DNA of 64,000 nt from Nocardia sp. (GTDB taxonomy: Bacteria; Actinomycetota; Actinomycetes; Mycobacteriales; Mycobacteriaceae), in the NCBI GenBank assembly GCA_014360565.1, contig JACIXH010000001.1:1-64000 (forward strand). Direction: 5' to 3'. A program made the position numbers and the translations under genes. The notes beneath the pieces were generated by a model that was not told where the DNA came from, ran no database searches, and saw nothing but the letters and a program-made list of their open reading frames with translations. Of this stretch, positions 29,694 to 40,104 are shown in pieces (the first letter of the stretch is position 1; the number at the start of each line of letters is the position of its first letter).

Positions 29694-32600
29694 GTGGGTA
29701 TCGGGGACTTCGTCAACAGCCTCGGCGACAAGATCGAAGACGGGCTCGAATCAGCCACCGAGAAGGTCGGCCAGGCCTACAACACCGTCCTCGACGCCGA
29801 GTCCAAAGTCGCGAAAGCTGTCGGCGCCGACGGCCTGTCGAACTGGCTCGACGATCTCGGCGACAAGGTCGTCGACGCGACCGGTGGCGCGGTCCCGGAG
29901 AAACAACTCGGCCAAACCACCGATCCGAAGGAACTGATCCGCGGGGACCCCGCCAAGATCTCCGAAGTCGCCGAGCACGTCGCCAAGATCGGGACCGCGA
30001 TCGACCAAACTGGTGACGCATTGCGCAAGATCGATGTCGCGGAGTGGTCCGGTGAGGCCTCCTCGGCCTTCCATGACGAGTACGCGAAACAGCCGAAACT
30101 GTGGTGGGACGGCGCCGACGCGATGGGCAAAGCCAAAACCGCGTTGGACGCCTGGTACCACGAAGTCACCGCCGCCCAGGCTAAAGCCGCCGACGCGATC
30201 GCGAAATGGGAAGCCGCCGACCGTGAAGAGCGCGACCGCAAGAACGCCTGGAACGCCCAAACCGACGAACAACGCAAAGGCAAGAACCTCACCGACACCT
30301 GGACCGACATCCGCAACGAGGCCCGCGCGATCCTAAACGGTGCCCGCACTCAACGAGACAACGCTGCCAACTCGGCGGTCACCGCGATCACCGCGGCCAC
30401 CGAGACCGCGCCGACCGAACCGCCGTTCCTCTCGCGGTGGGGTAGCAACTTCGAGGATCTGGGCGCGGCGATCGAGCACGCGAAGATCAACTTCTCGTCC
30501 GGTCTGTTGACCTCGCTGACCGGTATGGTGCAGTTCGTCCGATCGGTCACCCCGTTCGACATCTACAACATGACTCACCCCGCCGAGTACATGTCGAAGA
30601 TGTCGGACATGGGCACCGGCATGGTGATCGCCGCAGCCGACCCGAAAGCTACTGCTGCGGCGATGCTGTCGACTTTCAAGACCAACCCGTCGGAAGCGTT
30701 GGGCGCGCTCACCGGCGATGTATTGACCACCGTCGCGACCGGTGGCGCTGGTGGCGTCGCGAAAGGTGCTGCCACCACGGTCAACCGTGCCTCCGAGGTT
30801 GTGGACGCGGCGAACACCGGCCGCAACGTCCTTGACAATGCCGCGGGAGCGGCCGGTAGGCACGCGCCCGAGACGCCCAGCGCCCCGACTCAGCCTGCCG
30901 CCCACGTGCCGGATAATCCGTCGACACCAAGCTCGAATCCTGCGGGGAACACCGGTGATTCGCCAGCCACGAACCCGGCAGGCGCCGCATCGGACAGCGC
31001 GGGACCCAATGCGGCTGGGCAGGCAGGTGACCCTCCGTCTACGAATCCGGCTGATACCCCGAATACGAACCCCAACGCTGCGGCTGATGATTCGGTACCA
31101 GCCAACAACGGCGACGGGACGAATCCCGAAACCGCCGCACCCACCAACCCGCGAGACACCGAGCCTGGTTCACCGACGCCGGACACGGGGTCGCCTGAGA
31201 ATGGGTCAGCGTCACCGAACGGCACCGATGAATCGCCGACCGGCAAACCCACTCCTGATTCCGATGGTGGCAGCCCGAACCAGGATTCGCCCACCCCAGC
31301 TCACAACGATTCCAGCCCCGACCAGCACGACAACTCACCGACCCCGGACGGGGACAACACACCAGGCGACCAGGACTCCGGCTCGCCGACCACGAATCCT
31401 GACAACGACGCAAGCCCTGGCGACACCGACGATGTCACCAACCCCGGTAGCCACGACGGGGACGGCAACACCCCCGATCCGAACAACAACCCCGAGCTTC
31501 GCGCCGGCCACGACAACGGTGGCAACGGCCAGGACAGCGCTGGTCAGGCTGGCCAGGACAAGCCGCCCGAGACCGACTCAACAGATGACCAGACCACCAA
31601 AGTCGGTGACCCGGTCAATGCCGCGAACGGCGAGTTCTTGCTCCCGATCACCGATCTCGAGCTGCCCGGCATCCTTCGCCTGGCACTCAAGCGATCGCAT
31701 CACTCGAACTACCGATTCGGGCGGTGGTTCGGCCCATCGTGGTCGGCCACTCTTGATATGCGAGTGGTCGTCGAAGCTGACTGCGTCACAGTCATTTTCG
31801 AAGACGGCATGCTACTGCCCTACCCGCATGCCGAGGTCGGTGTCGGTGTCGAGCCGATCACCGGCGGGCAGCGATGGAAACTGACCCGCACCGACATCGG
31901 CGGCTACCGCCTGTGGGATCCAGAGCGAGAACTGGTGTGGCACTTCGCCCCAGAACCAACCCTTGCAGGTGTGGACACTCTCCTCGGGAACTACGCGATC
32001 TCCGCGATCACCGACCGACACCACAACCGAATCAGATTCCACTACAACAGCAACGGCGACCCGACCGAAGTCACGCACTCCGGCGGCTACCGAGTCGTGC
32101 TCGATTGCGCAGATGCCCGCGTGACCGCAATCTCAGTTGCTGATCAATCCGGTGAGTTCGAAACCCTCACCCGTATACGTGAATTCGGCTACACCCGCGG
32201 GGATCTGACCAGCGTGGTCAACGGCGTCGGCGGCACCACTCGCTTCACCTACGACGATCACCATCGCATGCTGTCGTGGACCGACTCCAACGGCAGCTCG
32301 GTCACCAACACCTTCGACGAATCCGGCCGAGTCATCGCTCAGCGCGGCACCGACGGCGTCATGAACGCCGACTTCGAATACCTCGAACTCGGTGACGGCA
32401 CCGGCCGCCTCACCCGCATCACCGATTCCCGTGGCGGCGTCACCGGCTTCGGATTCGACAACGACCTCCGCTTGCGCGATCTGCTCGCACCCGATGGCGG
32501 CCACCGCCATATCGAGTACAACGCCGCCCGCAAACCCCTCAAAATCATCGAACCCGATGGTGCGATCACACGCTTCGAGTACACCGCCGAGGGTGACGTC

Positions 32601-35231
32601 GCGAGGAAGATACGTGCGGACGGCACCGATATCAGCATCGAATACGCCTACCCGAACCGTCCTTCGACCATCACGAACCCTGACGGTACGACCTCGCACC
32701 GAGAGTGGGACAAAGCAGGCAACCTCGTGGCGGTCACCAACCCTGCCGGCGCCCGCACCCAATACAGCCACAATGCATGCGGCGCCGTCGCCGAAGTGCG
32801 CGACCCTGACGGCGCGATCACTCGCATCGAGACCGATCTCGCCGGACTGCCAGTGGCAATGATCGACCCGTACGGCGCGAGAACCACCATCCGTCGCGAC
32901 CCATTCGGCCGCCCCGCGGAGGTGACCGATCCGCTCGGTGGCATTACGCACTACAAGTGGACCCCAGAAGGTCGCCCTGCCCGTCGCACCGACCCCGACG
33001 GCTTCGCCGAATCCTGGACCTACGACGGCGAAAACAACCTCCTCGCCCACACCAACCGCAACGGCGCCATCACCCGCTACACCTACTGCGGCTTCGACAG
33101 AGTCGCGAGCCGAACCGACCCCGACGGATCCACCACCCGATACCTCTACGACACCGAATCTCGCCTGATCGCCGTCATCAACCCCCTCGGCCAACGCTGG
33201 ACCTACGAATACGACCTGGCCGGACGACTGGTGTCAGAATCCAACTACACCGGCGCTACGACCACCTACACGCGCACCTCCACCGGCAAAATTGGCAGTG
33301 TCACCCCCGCGACCGGCATCACCCGCCACCACCGCTACGACGCGCTCGGGAACCTCACCTCCATCACCGCAGACTCCGGCGAATACCTGGCCTATACCTA
33401 CGACGCGGCTGGGCGCATCCTCACCGCCAGCAACGGCACCGACGAAATCTGCACCCACAAGCTCGAATTCACCTACACCGCCACCGGCGAGATCGCGACT
33501 CAAACGCTCGACGACCAACCCGCCCTGGTCAACGACTACGACCACCGTGGACGACGGATCCGACGCACGACCCCGACACGCACCGTCACCACCTGGCGTC
33601 ACAACGCACTCAGCCAGGTCACAGCGCTCAACGCTGACGGCACCGACATCACCTTCACCCATGACCCGATGGGTCGCCTGACCCAATGGTGCATAGGCGA
33701 GCTCCAGATCGACCGCACTTTCACACCCAGTGGCGACGTCGCGGCACAGGAAGTCACCGGTTTCCCCAGCACCGCCTTCTCCCTCGACTTCGGCGACACC
33801 CCTCTCGCCCGGCCCGCGCCGTTCGCTCTCCGCCGAGACGACTACTCCTACCGCGCCGACGGGTACCTCACCAACCACACCATCACCCGCCCGAACGCCC
33901 CCACCGTCCGCAAAACCTACGCCCTCGATCCGATCGGCCGGGTCAGCACCATCACTCGCGACAGCACCGTCTCGGAGGCATACGAGTACGACCCGCTCAG
34001 CAACATCACCGCCAGCTTCTCCGACGATGCCGACGATGCCGACGATGCCGACGATGCGGGACCTGACCACACGGCACACGCCGCGATGGACGGTCGCGAG
34101 TACCACAACAACCTTCTCGTTCGAGATGGCCGCAATCACTACTATTACGACCCCGCTGGCCGACTCATACGCAAAGTCACCACTCGCATTTCCCGCAAAC
34201 CAGCTGTATGGCACTACCGCTACAATGCTTTCGACCAACTCACCGACGTCTACACACCCGACCAACAATGGTGGCGGTATACCTTCGATCCGCTCGGCCG
34301 CAGAGTCTCCAAACAGCTGACCCTCGCAGGCGAGCAGTCCCCCACGACGACATCGAGATATACCTGGGACGGTACCCACCTCATCGAGGAATCCACCGAG
34401 GACGGCGTCTACGCATGGCAATATCAGCCCGGTAGCTTCACACCACTCCTGCAACGCCGACCAAAAGCCGGTTCCCCCCAATGGAATTCGATGGCGATAC
34501 TGACAGATCTCGTCGGCAGCCCCATCGGGTTGGTGGACCCGAAAACAGGCGCCAGGGATTCCGAAGTCACGGCATCCAACCTGTGGGGCAAAACGGTCTG
34601 GTCGCAACCGGCATCGACACCACTGCGATTCCCCGGGCAGTACTTCGACCCCGAAACCGGCTTCCACTACAACTACCAACGCACATTCGACCCCGCCGTC
34701 GGCCGATACCTGACCTCCGACCCCCTCGGTCTGGCACCCTCGCCCAACTCCTACCTCTACCCCCACAACCCCACCCGCTACATCGATCCACTCGGCCTGC
34801 AGCCCTACGATCCGCGCAATCAACCCGGGACCGCCACCGGCGGTGAGGACCTTCCCAGCGTGGGCCCCGGAGACCAGTGGCTCCGCGGATCGGAAGGCAA
34901 CGCAGGATGGGTACCCGGCCAGGTCGCCGATGCGCTGCGGGGACAAAGTTTCGACAGCTTCTCCGACTTCAGGCAGCAGTTCTGGAGAACAGTGGCCGAC
35001 GACCCAGATTTGATGTCGCAATTCAGCCGCAACAACCAGAACCTGATGGCCAACGGCAATGCACCCTTCGCCGCAGAGGGCCAGCATGTCGGCGGGGCAG
35101 GCAGATACAATCTGCACCACGTCAACCCGATACACAACGGAGGCGGAGTGTACGACCTCGACAACCTGGCAGTGGTGACACCCAGGTTCCACGCCGAAGT
35201 CCTCGATCCAACATTCCACTACAACCGCTGA
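29694..35231 (+). CDS. RHS-repeat polymorphic toxin with WXG-like N-terminus and C-terminal HNH nuclease
   Basis: 'VAEWSGEASSAFHDEY' (WxG), N/P/S/T/D-rich linker, many YDxxGR/YD repeats, core end 'FPGQYFDPETGFHYNYQRTFDPAVGRYLTSDPLGL', tip 'YNLHHVNPIHNGGGVYDLDNLAVVTPRFHAEVL'. Confidence 0.92.
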   Translation: MGIGDFVNSLGDKIEDGLESATEKVGQAYNTVLDAESKVAKAVGADGLSNWLDDLGDKVVDATGGAVPEKQLGQTTDPKELIRGDPAKISEVAEHVAKIGTAIDQTGDALRKIDVAEWSGEASSAFHDEYAKQPKLWWDGADAMGKAKTALDAWYHEVTAAQAKAADAIAKWEAADREERDRKNAWNAQTDEQRKGKNLTDTWTDIRNEARAILNGARTQRDNAANSAVTAITAATETAPTEPPFLSRWGSNFEDLGAAIEHAKINFSSGLLTSLTGMVQFVRSVTPFDIYNMTHPAEYMSKMSDMGTGMVIAAADPKATAAAMLSTFKTNPSEALGALTGDVLTTVATGGAGGVAKGAATTVNRASEVVDAANTGRNVLDNAAGAAGRHAPETPSAPTQPAAHVPDNPSTPSSNPAGNTGDSPATNPAGAASDSAGPNAAGQAGDPPSTNPADTPNTNPNAAADDSVPANNGDGTNPETAAPTNPRDTEPGSPTPDTGSPENGSASPNGTDESPTGKPTPDSDGGSPNQDSPTPAHNDSSPDQHDNSPTPDGDNTPGDQDSGSPTTNPDNDASPGDTDDVTNPGSHDGDGNTPDPNNNPELRAGHDNGGNGQDSAGQAGQDKPPETDSTDDQTTKVGDPVNAANGEFLLPITDLELPGILRLALKRSHHSNYRFGRWFGPSWSATLDMRVVVEADCVTVIFEDGMLLPYPHAEVGVGVEPITGGQRWKLTRTDIGGYRLWDPERELVWHFAPEPTLAGVDTLLGNYAISAITDRHHNRIRFHYNSNGDPTEVTHSGGYRVVLDCADARVTAISVADQSGEFETLTRIREFGYTRGDLTSVVNGVGGTTRFTYDDHHRMLSWTDSNGSSVTNTFDESGRVIAQRGTDGVMNADFEYLELGDGTGRLTRITDSRGGVTGFGFDNDLRLRDLLAPDGGHRHIEYNAARKPLKIIEPDGAITRFEYTAEGDVARKIRADGTDISIEYAYPNRPSTITNPDGTTSHREWDKAGNLVAVTNPAGARTQYSHNACGAVAEVRDPDGAITRIETDLAGLPVAMIDPYGARTTIRRDPFGRPAEVTDPLGGITHYKWTPEGRPARRTDPDGFAESWTYDGENNLLAHTNRNGAITRYTYCGFDRVASRTDPDGSTTRYLYDTESRLIAVINPLGQRWTYEYDLAGRLVSESNYTGATTTYTRTSTGKIGSVTPATGITRHHRYDALGNLTSITADSGEYLAYTYDAAGRILTASNGTDEICTHKLEFTYTATGEIATQTLDDQPALVNDYDHRGRRIRRTTPTRTVTTWRHNALSQVTALNADGTDITFTHDPMGRLTQWCIGELQIDRTFTPSGDVAAQEVTGFPSTAFSLDFGDTPLARPAPFALRRDDYSYRADGYLTNHTITRPNAPTVRKTYALDPIGRVSTITRDSTVSEAYEYDPLSNITASFSDDADDADDADDAGPDHTAHAAMDGREYHNNLLVRDGRNHYYYDPAGRLIRKVTTRISRKPAVWHYRYNAFDQLTDVYTPDQQWWRYTFDPLGRRVSKQLTLAGEQSPTTTSRYTWDGTHLIEESTEDGVYAWQYQPGSFTPLLQRRPKAGSPQWNSMAILTDLVGSPIGLVDPKTGARDSEVTASNLWGKTVWSQPASTPLRFPGQYFDPETGFHYNYQRTFDPAVGRYLTSDPLGLAPSPNSYLYPHNPTRYIDPLGLQPYDPRNQPGTATGGEDLPSVGPGDQWLRGSEGNAGWVPGQVADALRGQSFDSFSDFRQQFWRTVADDPDLMSQFSRNNQNLMANGNAPFAAEGQHVGGAGRYNLHHVNPIHNGGGVYDLDNLAVVTPRFHAEVLDPTFHYNR
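34022..34057 (+). repeat. 9-bp x4 tandem repeat (CGACGATGC) encoding (DDA)n within the Rhs gene
   Basis: cgacgatgc repeated; translation DDADDADDADDA. Confidence 0.85.
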
Positions 35232-35241
35232 GGAGACGAAT

Positions 35242-35472
35242 ATGCCGCAACTAGATCGCCAACAACTGATTGATCTCGTCACCCGACTCTCCGAAGGCCA
35301 GGGCACTGAAGAGGAACAGGATCAATGGATGACGACCCTGAAAGAATCGGTATCCGATCCGAAAATCAGCGACTACATCTTCTGGGATAACTCGAATCCG
35401 CCCCTCACCCCCGAACAGATCGTCGACAAAGCCCTGGCATATCAACCAATTGCGCTCGGGGGTCCCGAGTAA
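35242..35472 (+). CDS. Colicin/pyocin-type bacteriocin immunity protein
   Basis: 76 aa, 'DPKISDYIFWDNSNPPLTPEQIVDKALAYQPI' Im-like pattern; starts 10 bp after the HNH toxin gene. Confidence 0.8.
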   Translation: MPQLDRQQLIDLVTRLSEGQGTEEEQDQWMTTLKESVSDPKISDYIFWDNSNPPLTPEQIVDKALAYQPIALGGPE

Positions 35473-35653
35473 CTTGGTACCTCACAACGCCATGAAGTCC
35501 ACGACATGGACGTCCTCGGCCAGCCCAGAATCGAGCGCCGTAGGTTCGTGTTACCGGGTCGAACAGCCGCACTGTCCCCCGTGTTGACCCGCCAACCACT
35601 GTCCCGAACCGAACCGCGATCCGGTGTGCCTCGGCTACCGGTAGCGTAGGTGA

Positions 35654-36319
35654 ATGGTCGATCCGCCGCGCACTATCGTTCACCGCGAATGGACTGTCTA
35701 CGACGGGCAACCATGGCTTCACGTCACCTGCAACGAGATCACCACGCCTGATGGCATCAGCAGATCCCATCACGCGATCCGACTGAACACCGTCGTGACC
35801 GTCATCGCAGTCGACGATCATGCCCGCGTCCTTTTGATGCGCCGGCATCGCTGGATCGTCGACACCATCGGTCTCGAGTCGCCTGGCGGGATCGTCGATG
35901 ACGGCGAAGACCCTCACGCGTGCGCGCGCCGAGAGTTGTTGGAGGAAACAGGATTCGAGATCGGGCCGCTGGAATTGATCGCTGATCTCGAACCTATGCC
36001 CGGCCTGGTCCACACTCGCCATCTGGTCTTCCTCGGCCGTGATCCACGCCAGGCCGCGGAACCAACCGATGGCGAAGAGGCCAGTCAGTTGATGTGGATC
36101 CCGCTGAGCCACACCGCAGACCTGCTCGCCCACGGCGAGCTCCTCGGCACCGGGACCGCGGTCGGAATGCTCACCGCCGCCGCGATACTCGCCAGACCCG
36201 TCGCCGCTGACTCCGAACGAAGTCGCGACACCACGAACACCGAGCTCGTAACGACCCGGAAGTCATCCCCGGCCCTGGTGCGCTCCTCGAGTCCGGGGAC
36301 TGATTCGTCTGTTCGGTGA
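35654..36319 (+). CDS. NUDIX hydrolase
   Basis: Nudix box GGIVDDGEDPHACARRELLEETGFEIG. Confidence 0.9.
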   Translation: MVDPPRTIVHREWTVYDGQPWLHVTCNEITTPDGISRSHHAIRLNTVVTVIAVDDHARVLLMRRHRWIVDTIGLESPGGIVDDGEDPHACARRELLEETGFEIGPLELIADLEPMPGLVHTRHLVFLGRDPRQAAEPTDGEEASQLMWIPLSHTADLLAHGELLGTGTAVGMLTAAAILARPVAADSERSRDTTNTELVTTRKSSPALVRSSSPGTDSSVR

Positions 36320-36350
36320 TGGGATGCGCTGGTTCTGCGACGATTGATCG

Positions 36351-36968
36351 ATGACGAATCCGATCAATTCTGCAGGGGCTCTTGCCTTCTCCGCTACCGG
36401 GGCTCGGGAGTTGGAGCAGTTGGCCAGCATCCACACCGATGGCGTGACCGTCGTGTGCGGTTTTCCCGCGGCGGGCAAGAGCACTGCCACCGGCGTGCTG
36501 GCGAGGTTGCTCAACGCTGTCGTGCTCGACAAGGACAAGTTCGCACCCCGGCTCGAGGAATCGGTGATGGCCGAGTTGACCGGCAACCCCTACGACCGCG
36601 ACAGCGACCTCTACCGCCGCATCGTCTCACCGCACCTCTACCAGGCCCTGGTCCAGCAGGCGATCACTATCGCCGAACAGTGCCCCGTCGTGGTCGACGC
36701 CCCGTTCCTGGGATACATCAACACCGCAACCCAACAGGGCATCCGGTTGGCCGACTACCTCCGGTCGCTCACCGACACCGCCGACATCCCGATCCGTACC
36801 GTGTGGGTGAGCACAGACACCGACCGGATCCGTGACCGTATGAAGCAGCGTGGAGCCGAGCGTGACGAACCGAAACTCGCCGACTGGAACAGCTACCGCG
36901 ACTCGGTCCTGCACTCCGGTCTCGCCGAGGCGGGCCCGGCTGTCACCGACCACGTCATCGTGAACTGA
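36351..36968 (+). CDS. P-loop kinase / zeta-toxin-like AAA protein
   Basis: VVCGFPAAGKSTATGVLARLL...LDKDKF. Confidence 0.8.
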   Translation: MTNPINSAGALAFSATGARELEQLASIHTDGVTVVCGFPAAGKSTATGVLARLLNAVVLDKDKFAPRLEESVMAELTGNPYDRDSDLYRRIVSPHLYQALVQQAITIAEQCPVVVDAPFLGYINTATQQGIRLADYLRSLTDTADIPIRTVWVSTDTDRIRDRMKQRGAERDEPKLADWNSYRDSVLHSGLAEAGPAVTDHVIVN

Positions 36969-37006
36969 ACCGCGAACCCCCACCACGTCACGAAAGACCC
37001 TGTTCA

Positions 37007-37858
37007 GTGCTCAACGATGCCCACCTGTCGGACCTGCTCGGCACCTCAATAGAGACCGTCGTCGACCTCTGCGCACGACACTCCTGGACCCTGCACCGCG
37101 CTCTCACGAGCGACGGTCAGCAGATCTTCGTCAAGACCGCCGCCGACTGCGCGCCCGTTTTCGCTGCGGAGGCGGCCGGGCTGCGCTGGCTCGCGGCCGA
37201 GACCGAATCGAGCCCGGTGGCCGAAGTTCTCGCGGTCGACGACCGGATAATCGTGTTGCCCTGGCTGGCCCCGCAGGCGCCCACGGTCGATGCCGCACGA
37301 CGATTCGGCCGCGAACTGGCGACCATGCACTCCCGCTCGGCTGAGTTCTTCGGTGCTGGCTGGAACGGCTACATTGCCGACATCCCCCTCGACAACACGC
37401 GCTCCGGCCAACGGTGGGGACAGTGGTATGCCGAACGCCGATTGCTGCCATACCTTCGCATCGGCCACCAACACCTCGACCCTGCCGAGGTGCGGTTGGT
37501 CGAGAAGATCATCGCCAGCATCGATGCTCTCGCAGGTCCGGAGGAACCACCGGCCCGCATCCATGGCGACTTGTGGTCGGGCAACCTGTTGTGGAGCGCT
37601 GGGCGCGGTGTCCTGATCGACCCGGCGGCCCATGCTGGTCACCGCGAAACCGACCTCGCGATGCTCGCGTTGTTCGGCAACGACCACCTCGACAACATCC
37701 TCGACGGCTACACCGAGACCGTACCGTTGGCCGAGGGCTGGCGCGCCCGTATCCCCCTGCACCAACTCCATCCCCTGCTCGTGCACCTCGTGCTGTTCGG
37801 TGGCCGTTACCGACGCGCTCTAGTCAGGGCCGCGAATGCTGCTCTACGCGCTGGGTAG
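37007..37858 (+). CDS. Fructosamine/ketosamine-3-kinase family protein
   Basis: FVKT, RIHGDLWSGNLLWS, GVLIDPAAHAGHRETDLAML. Confidence 0.88.
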   Translation: MLNDAHLSDLLGTSIETVVDLCARHSWTLHRALTSDGQQIFVKTAADCAPVFAAEAAGLRWLAAETESSPVAEVLAVDDRIIVLPWLAPQAPTVDAARRFGRELATMHSRSAEFFGAGWNGYIADIPLDNTRSGQRWGQWYAERRLLPYLRIGHQHLDPAEVRLVEKIIASIDALAGPEEPPARIHGDLWSGNLLWSAGRGVLIDPAAHAGHRETDLAMLALFGNDHLDNILDGYTETVPLAEGWRARIPLHQLHPLLVHLVLFGGRYRRALVRAANAALRAG

Positions 37859-37938
37859 CCGGGCACTCGTCCGGCCGCCTGCGCGCCGACCGCGAAAATC
37901 AGTGGCAGCCAGATGATGCGCGGCACCAGGATGCTGGC

Positions 37939-38076
37939 ATGGCCAACGAGATGATCACCGACCACCGGATCATCTGGCGCGACCTTCCCGAACCGACGCG
38001 CGACGCTGTCGAAGAATGTGGCGGTGCGTGGCGCGCGAGCGACAACCCTTGGACAACTTCGCAGTCGAGTCGGTGA
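37939..38076 (+). pseudogene. Possible 5' remnant of a phosphotransferase gene
   Basis: 45-aa ORF with IIWRDLPEPTRDAVEECGG resembling the N-terminus of APH-family proteins, then loss of similarity. Confidence 0.35.
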
Positions 38077-38312
38077 ACATTCACAGGTCCAATCAGCTGA
38101 TCCAGCACCGGCGAATGTCGCCGTCATCGGTCCAGGGTTCGATCGCTTCCAAGGTCCCCCCGCAAGATTCGATGACGTATTGACTGAACTACCTTCATAA
38201 TCCTTGCAGGTCATCACAGGTTTCTGCTAGCTTTCCCCGCCATGCACGAAGAGGGTCCCGAGCGAGGTCTGTCGAGACTCGTTGTGCCCCCAGCGAAGCC
38301 CGCGTCGTGCTC

Positions 38313-39419
38313 CTAGCCAGTGGTCCATCGGGATAAGGGCCACTGGGGCGAATGGGGCGCGTCGGTCCATCGGGTCGGCAGGAGAACGGCGCGAGCGAAC
38401 TCCGGCGCGGAGGTGATGTTACTTGGCCAGTCCTGCGCCTCTGGGTAGGTGGGTATCCGAATCTGCGATGCGATCGAGGTTTCTCTTTTTTCGAAAACCA
38501 GCCGATTGCAGTTGTAGCAGAATTCGCGATTTAGGAACTTTGTCTCAGTCGAAGATAGTTCGAACGGGGGCTTGATCTTCACATTCTTGCGGCTCAAAAT
38601 TAAGAGTCGATTAGGGTTGATCGGAAATACGATTATCTCCGAGTTTCTAATCGAGACTGGAAACTGGCGAGTGTTTCGCTTCATTGGAATTCCGAGTACG
38701 GGTTCATCACAGGTCAATAGATCGTCTGTGGAGCTTGCCAGCCAGTAGTCTCGGTCGTTTTCAATCACCGGGGCGATAACGTTCTTCCAGGCACCGATGG
38801 CTGCATCGATTGCCTTGGGCTTAGTTTCGCTACTGACGGCCTGTTTGGCGAGTATCTGATTCACGATAGCCTGGTGTCTCGCTACTGAGTACTCAATGCC
38901 GTACTCGCGGCACAAGATCGGAAGCAGGCCGGGAATGTTCAGAAGATGGCGGGCTCCGTAGCGATTCACTGCCGCGTCGATGCCCAAGTCGGTCTGCCGC
39001 CCACGCTGGGTGCGCTGGCTTTGTAGACTGATGTATACGGCTAGGTTGGAGATAAGGTCTCTATGGTTGATTCTGCCGTCGGGCTGATCGTCCAGCGTGC
39101 GGAGCCAGCTCGCGGCCCGGTTTTCTATGCGTCCCATGTGGGTCTCGAACCACATATCTGGATTTGCGTCGGCATCGATGTCGGGTGCCGATATTTGATA
39201 GAAGTTGTCCTCGACGGCGGTCGATTCAATGGGTACGCACGTTGATTCTTTGGTGTCAACGTTTGTGACCTGAATTTCCCTGATTCCGTCGGTAGTCCAC
39301 CGCTTTAGGTACATTCTTGGCACGTAGTGGTGTCGGAATGTGGTTTGGGCGTTCTTACGGGTCTCTTCTTTGGATTTTTCGATCTCGACATCGGTTAGCC
39401 AACGATTGACTGTAGTCAC
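38313..39419 (-). CDS. DUF4238 domain-containing protein
   Basis: TFRHHYVPRMYLKRWTTDG N-term; DYWLASSTDDLLTCDEPVLGIP core. Confidence 0.8.
   Translation of the reverse strand: MTTVNRWLTDVEIEKSKEETRKNAQTTFRHHYVPRMYLKRWTTDGIREIQVTNVDTKESTCVPIESTAVEDNFYQISAPDIDADANPDMWFETHMGRIENRAASWLRTLDDQPDGRINHRDLISNLAVYISLQSQRTQRGRQTDLGIDAAVNRYGARHLLNIPGLLPILCREYGIEYSVARHQAIVNQILAKQAVSSETKPKAIDAAIGAWKNVIAPVIENDRDYWLASSTDDLLTCDEPVLGIPMKRNTRQFPVSIRNSEIIVFPINPNRLLILSRKNVKIKPPFELSSTETKFLNREFCYNCNRLVFEKRETSIASQIRIPTYPEAQDWPSNITSAPEFARAVLLPTRWTDAPHSPQWPLSRWTTG
38317..38346. terminator. Hairpin at the 3' end of the DUF4238 gene
   Basis: CCAGTGGTCC / GGGCCACTGG inverted repeat, 10-nt loop; overlaps the last codons. 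Confidence 0.4.
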
Positions 39420-39464
39420 AGTCTGTAGTGTAGGTGTAGGTCACGCAGCCGCGGGGAAGTCGAT

Positions 39465-40004
39465 TCAGCAGGGCGACGAACTCTGGCAGTCAGTTGAAGC
39501 CAGTTCAGAGAAGATCCGCCGCGATCCGATGTTCTTGTCGTCACAGGTGACCAGGATCCGGTCGATGCCGATCGACCGGGCAACAACGACGCTCTGCTGA
39601 AGAATGACGGTGCCGAGCCCACGGCGCCGGTACGCAGGTAGCACCCCGTACCCGATGTGCCCACCGCGGCGACGCAGGCCCTCGTTGAGGGTATGCCTGA
39701 TCGAGGTGCGCCCGACGATCCGACCGTCCACCGTCGCCACCAAGTACGTCGTGGCGACGATCCCCTCCCTCAATTTCATTCCGCGCCGTTCCTCCTCGCG
39801 GACAGTGTGGTAGTCCGACCAGCTCAAATCTGGTGCCAAATCCAGCGCGAAAGTGAAGCAGTCTTGCGCATCCATCACCTGGTGCGCTGGACGCACTTCC
39901 CCTTCGTCAGCAGTCTGCAACGGCCGTAGGCGAACCGACTCAAAAGTCGCAGGCAGTCCCGGCGCGGTCCGCTGGTGACCGTCTGACCTCATCTCATCGT
40001 TCAT
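39465..40004 (-). pseudogene. GNAT N-acetyltransferase, 3'-truncated
   Basis: GHIGYGVLPAYRRRGLGTVILQQSVVVARSIGIDRILVTCDDKNIGSRRI then abrupt loss of family sequence. Confidence 0.65.
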
Positions 40005-40104
40005 GAACCTGATCGTGACACTGCGACCCCGCTGGTGCCCACCGGTTTTCCGTGTGATCGGGCAGGCAGAACTGGTTCGGCGACCAACTCGCTGGGTCAG
40101 ACCA

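Noticed and set aside
30742-31884. 380-aa plus-strand ORF inside the Rhs gene
   Set aside because: Arg/Pro/Thr-rich out-of-frame reading of the repetitive linker.
34022-34057. Short tandem repeat considered as a CRISPR-like array
   Set aside because: 9-bp contiguous units without spacers, inside a coding frame.
33234-35306. 690-aa minus-strand ORF opposite the Rhs gene
   Set aside because: Antisense shadow ORF of a high-GC gene; low-complexity V/G/A/E-rich translation with no family motifs.
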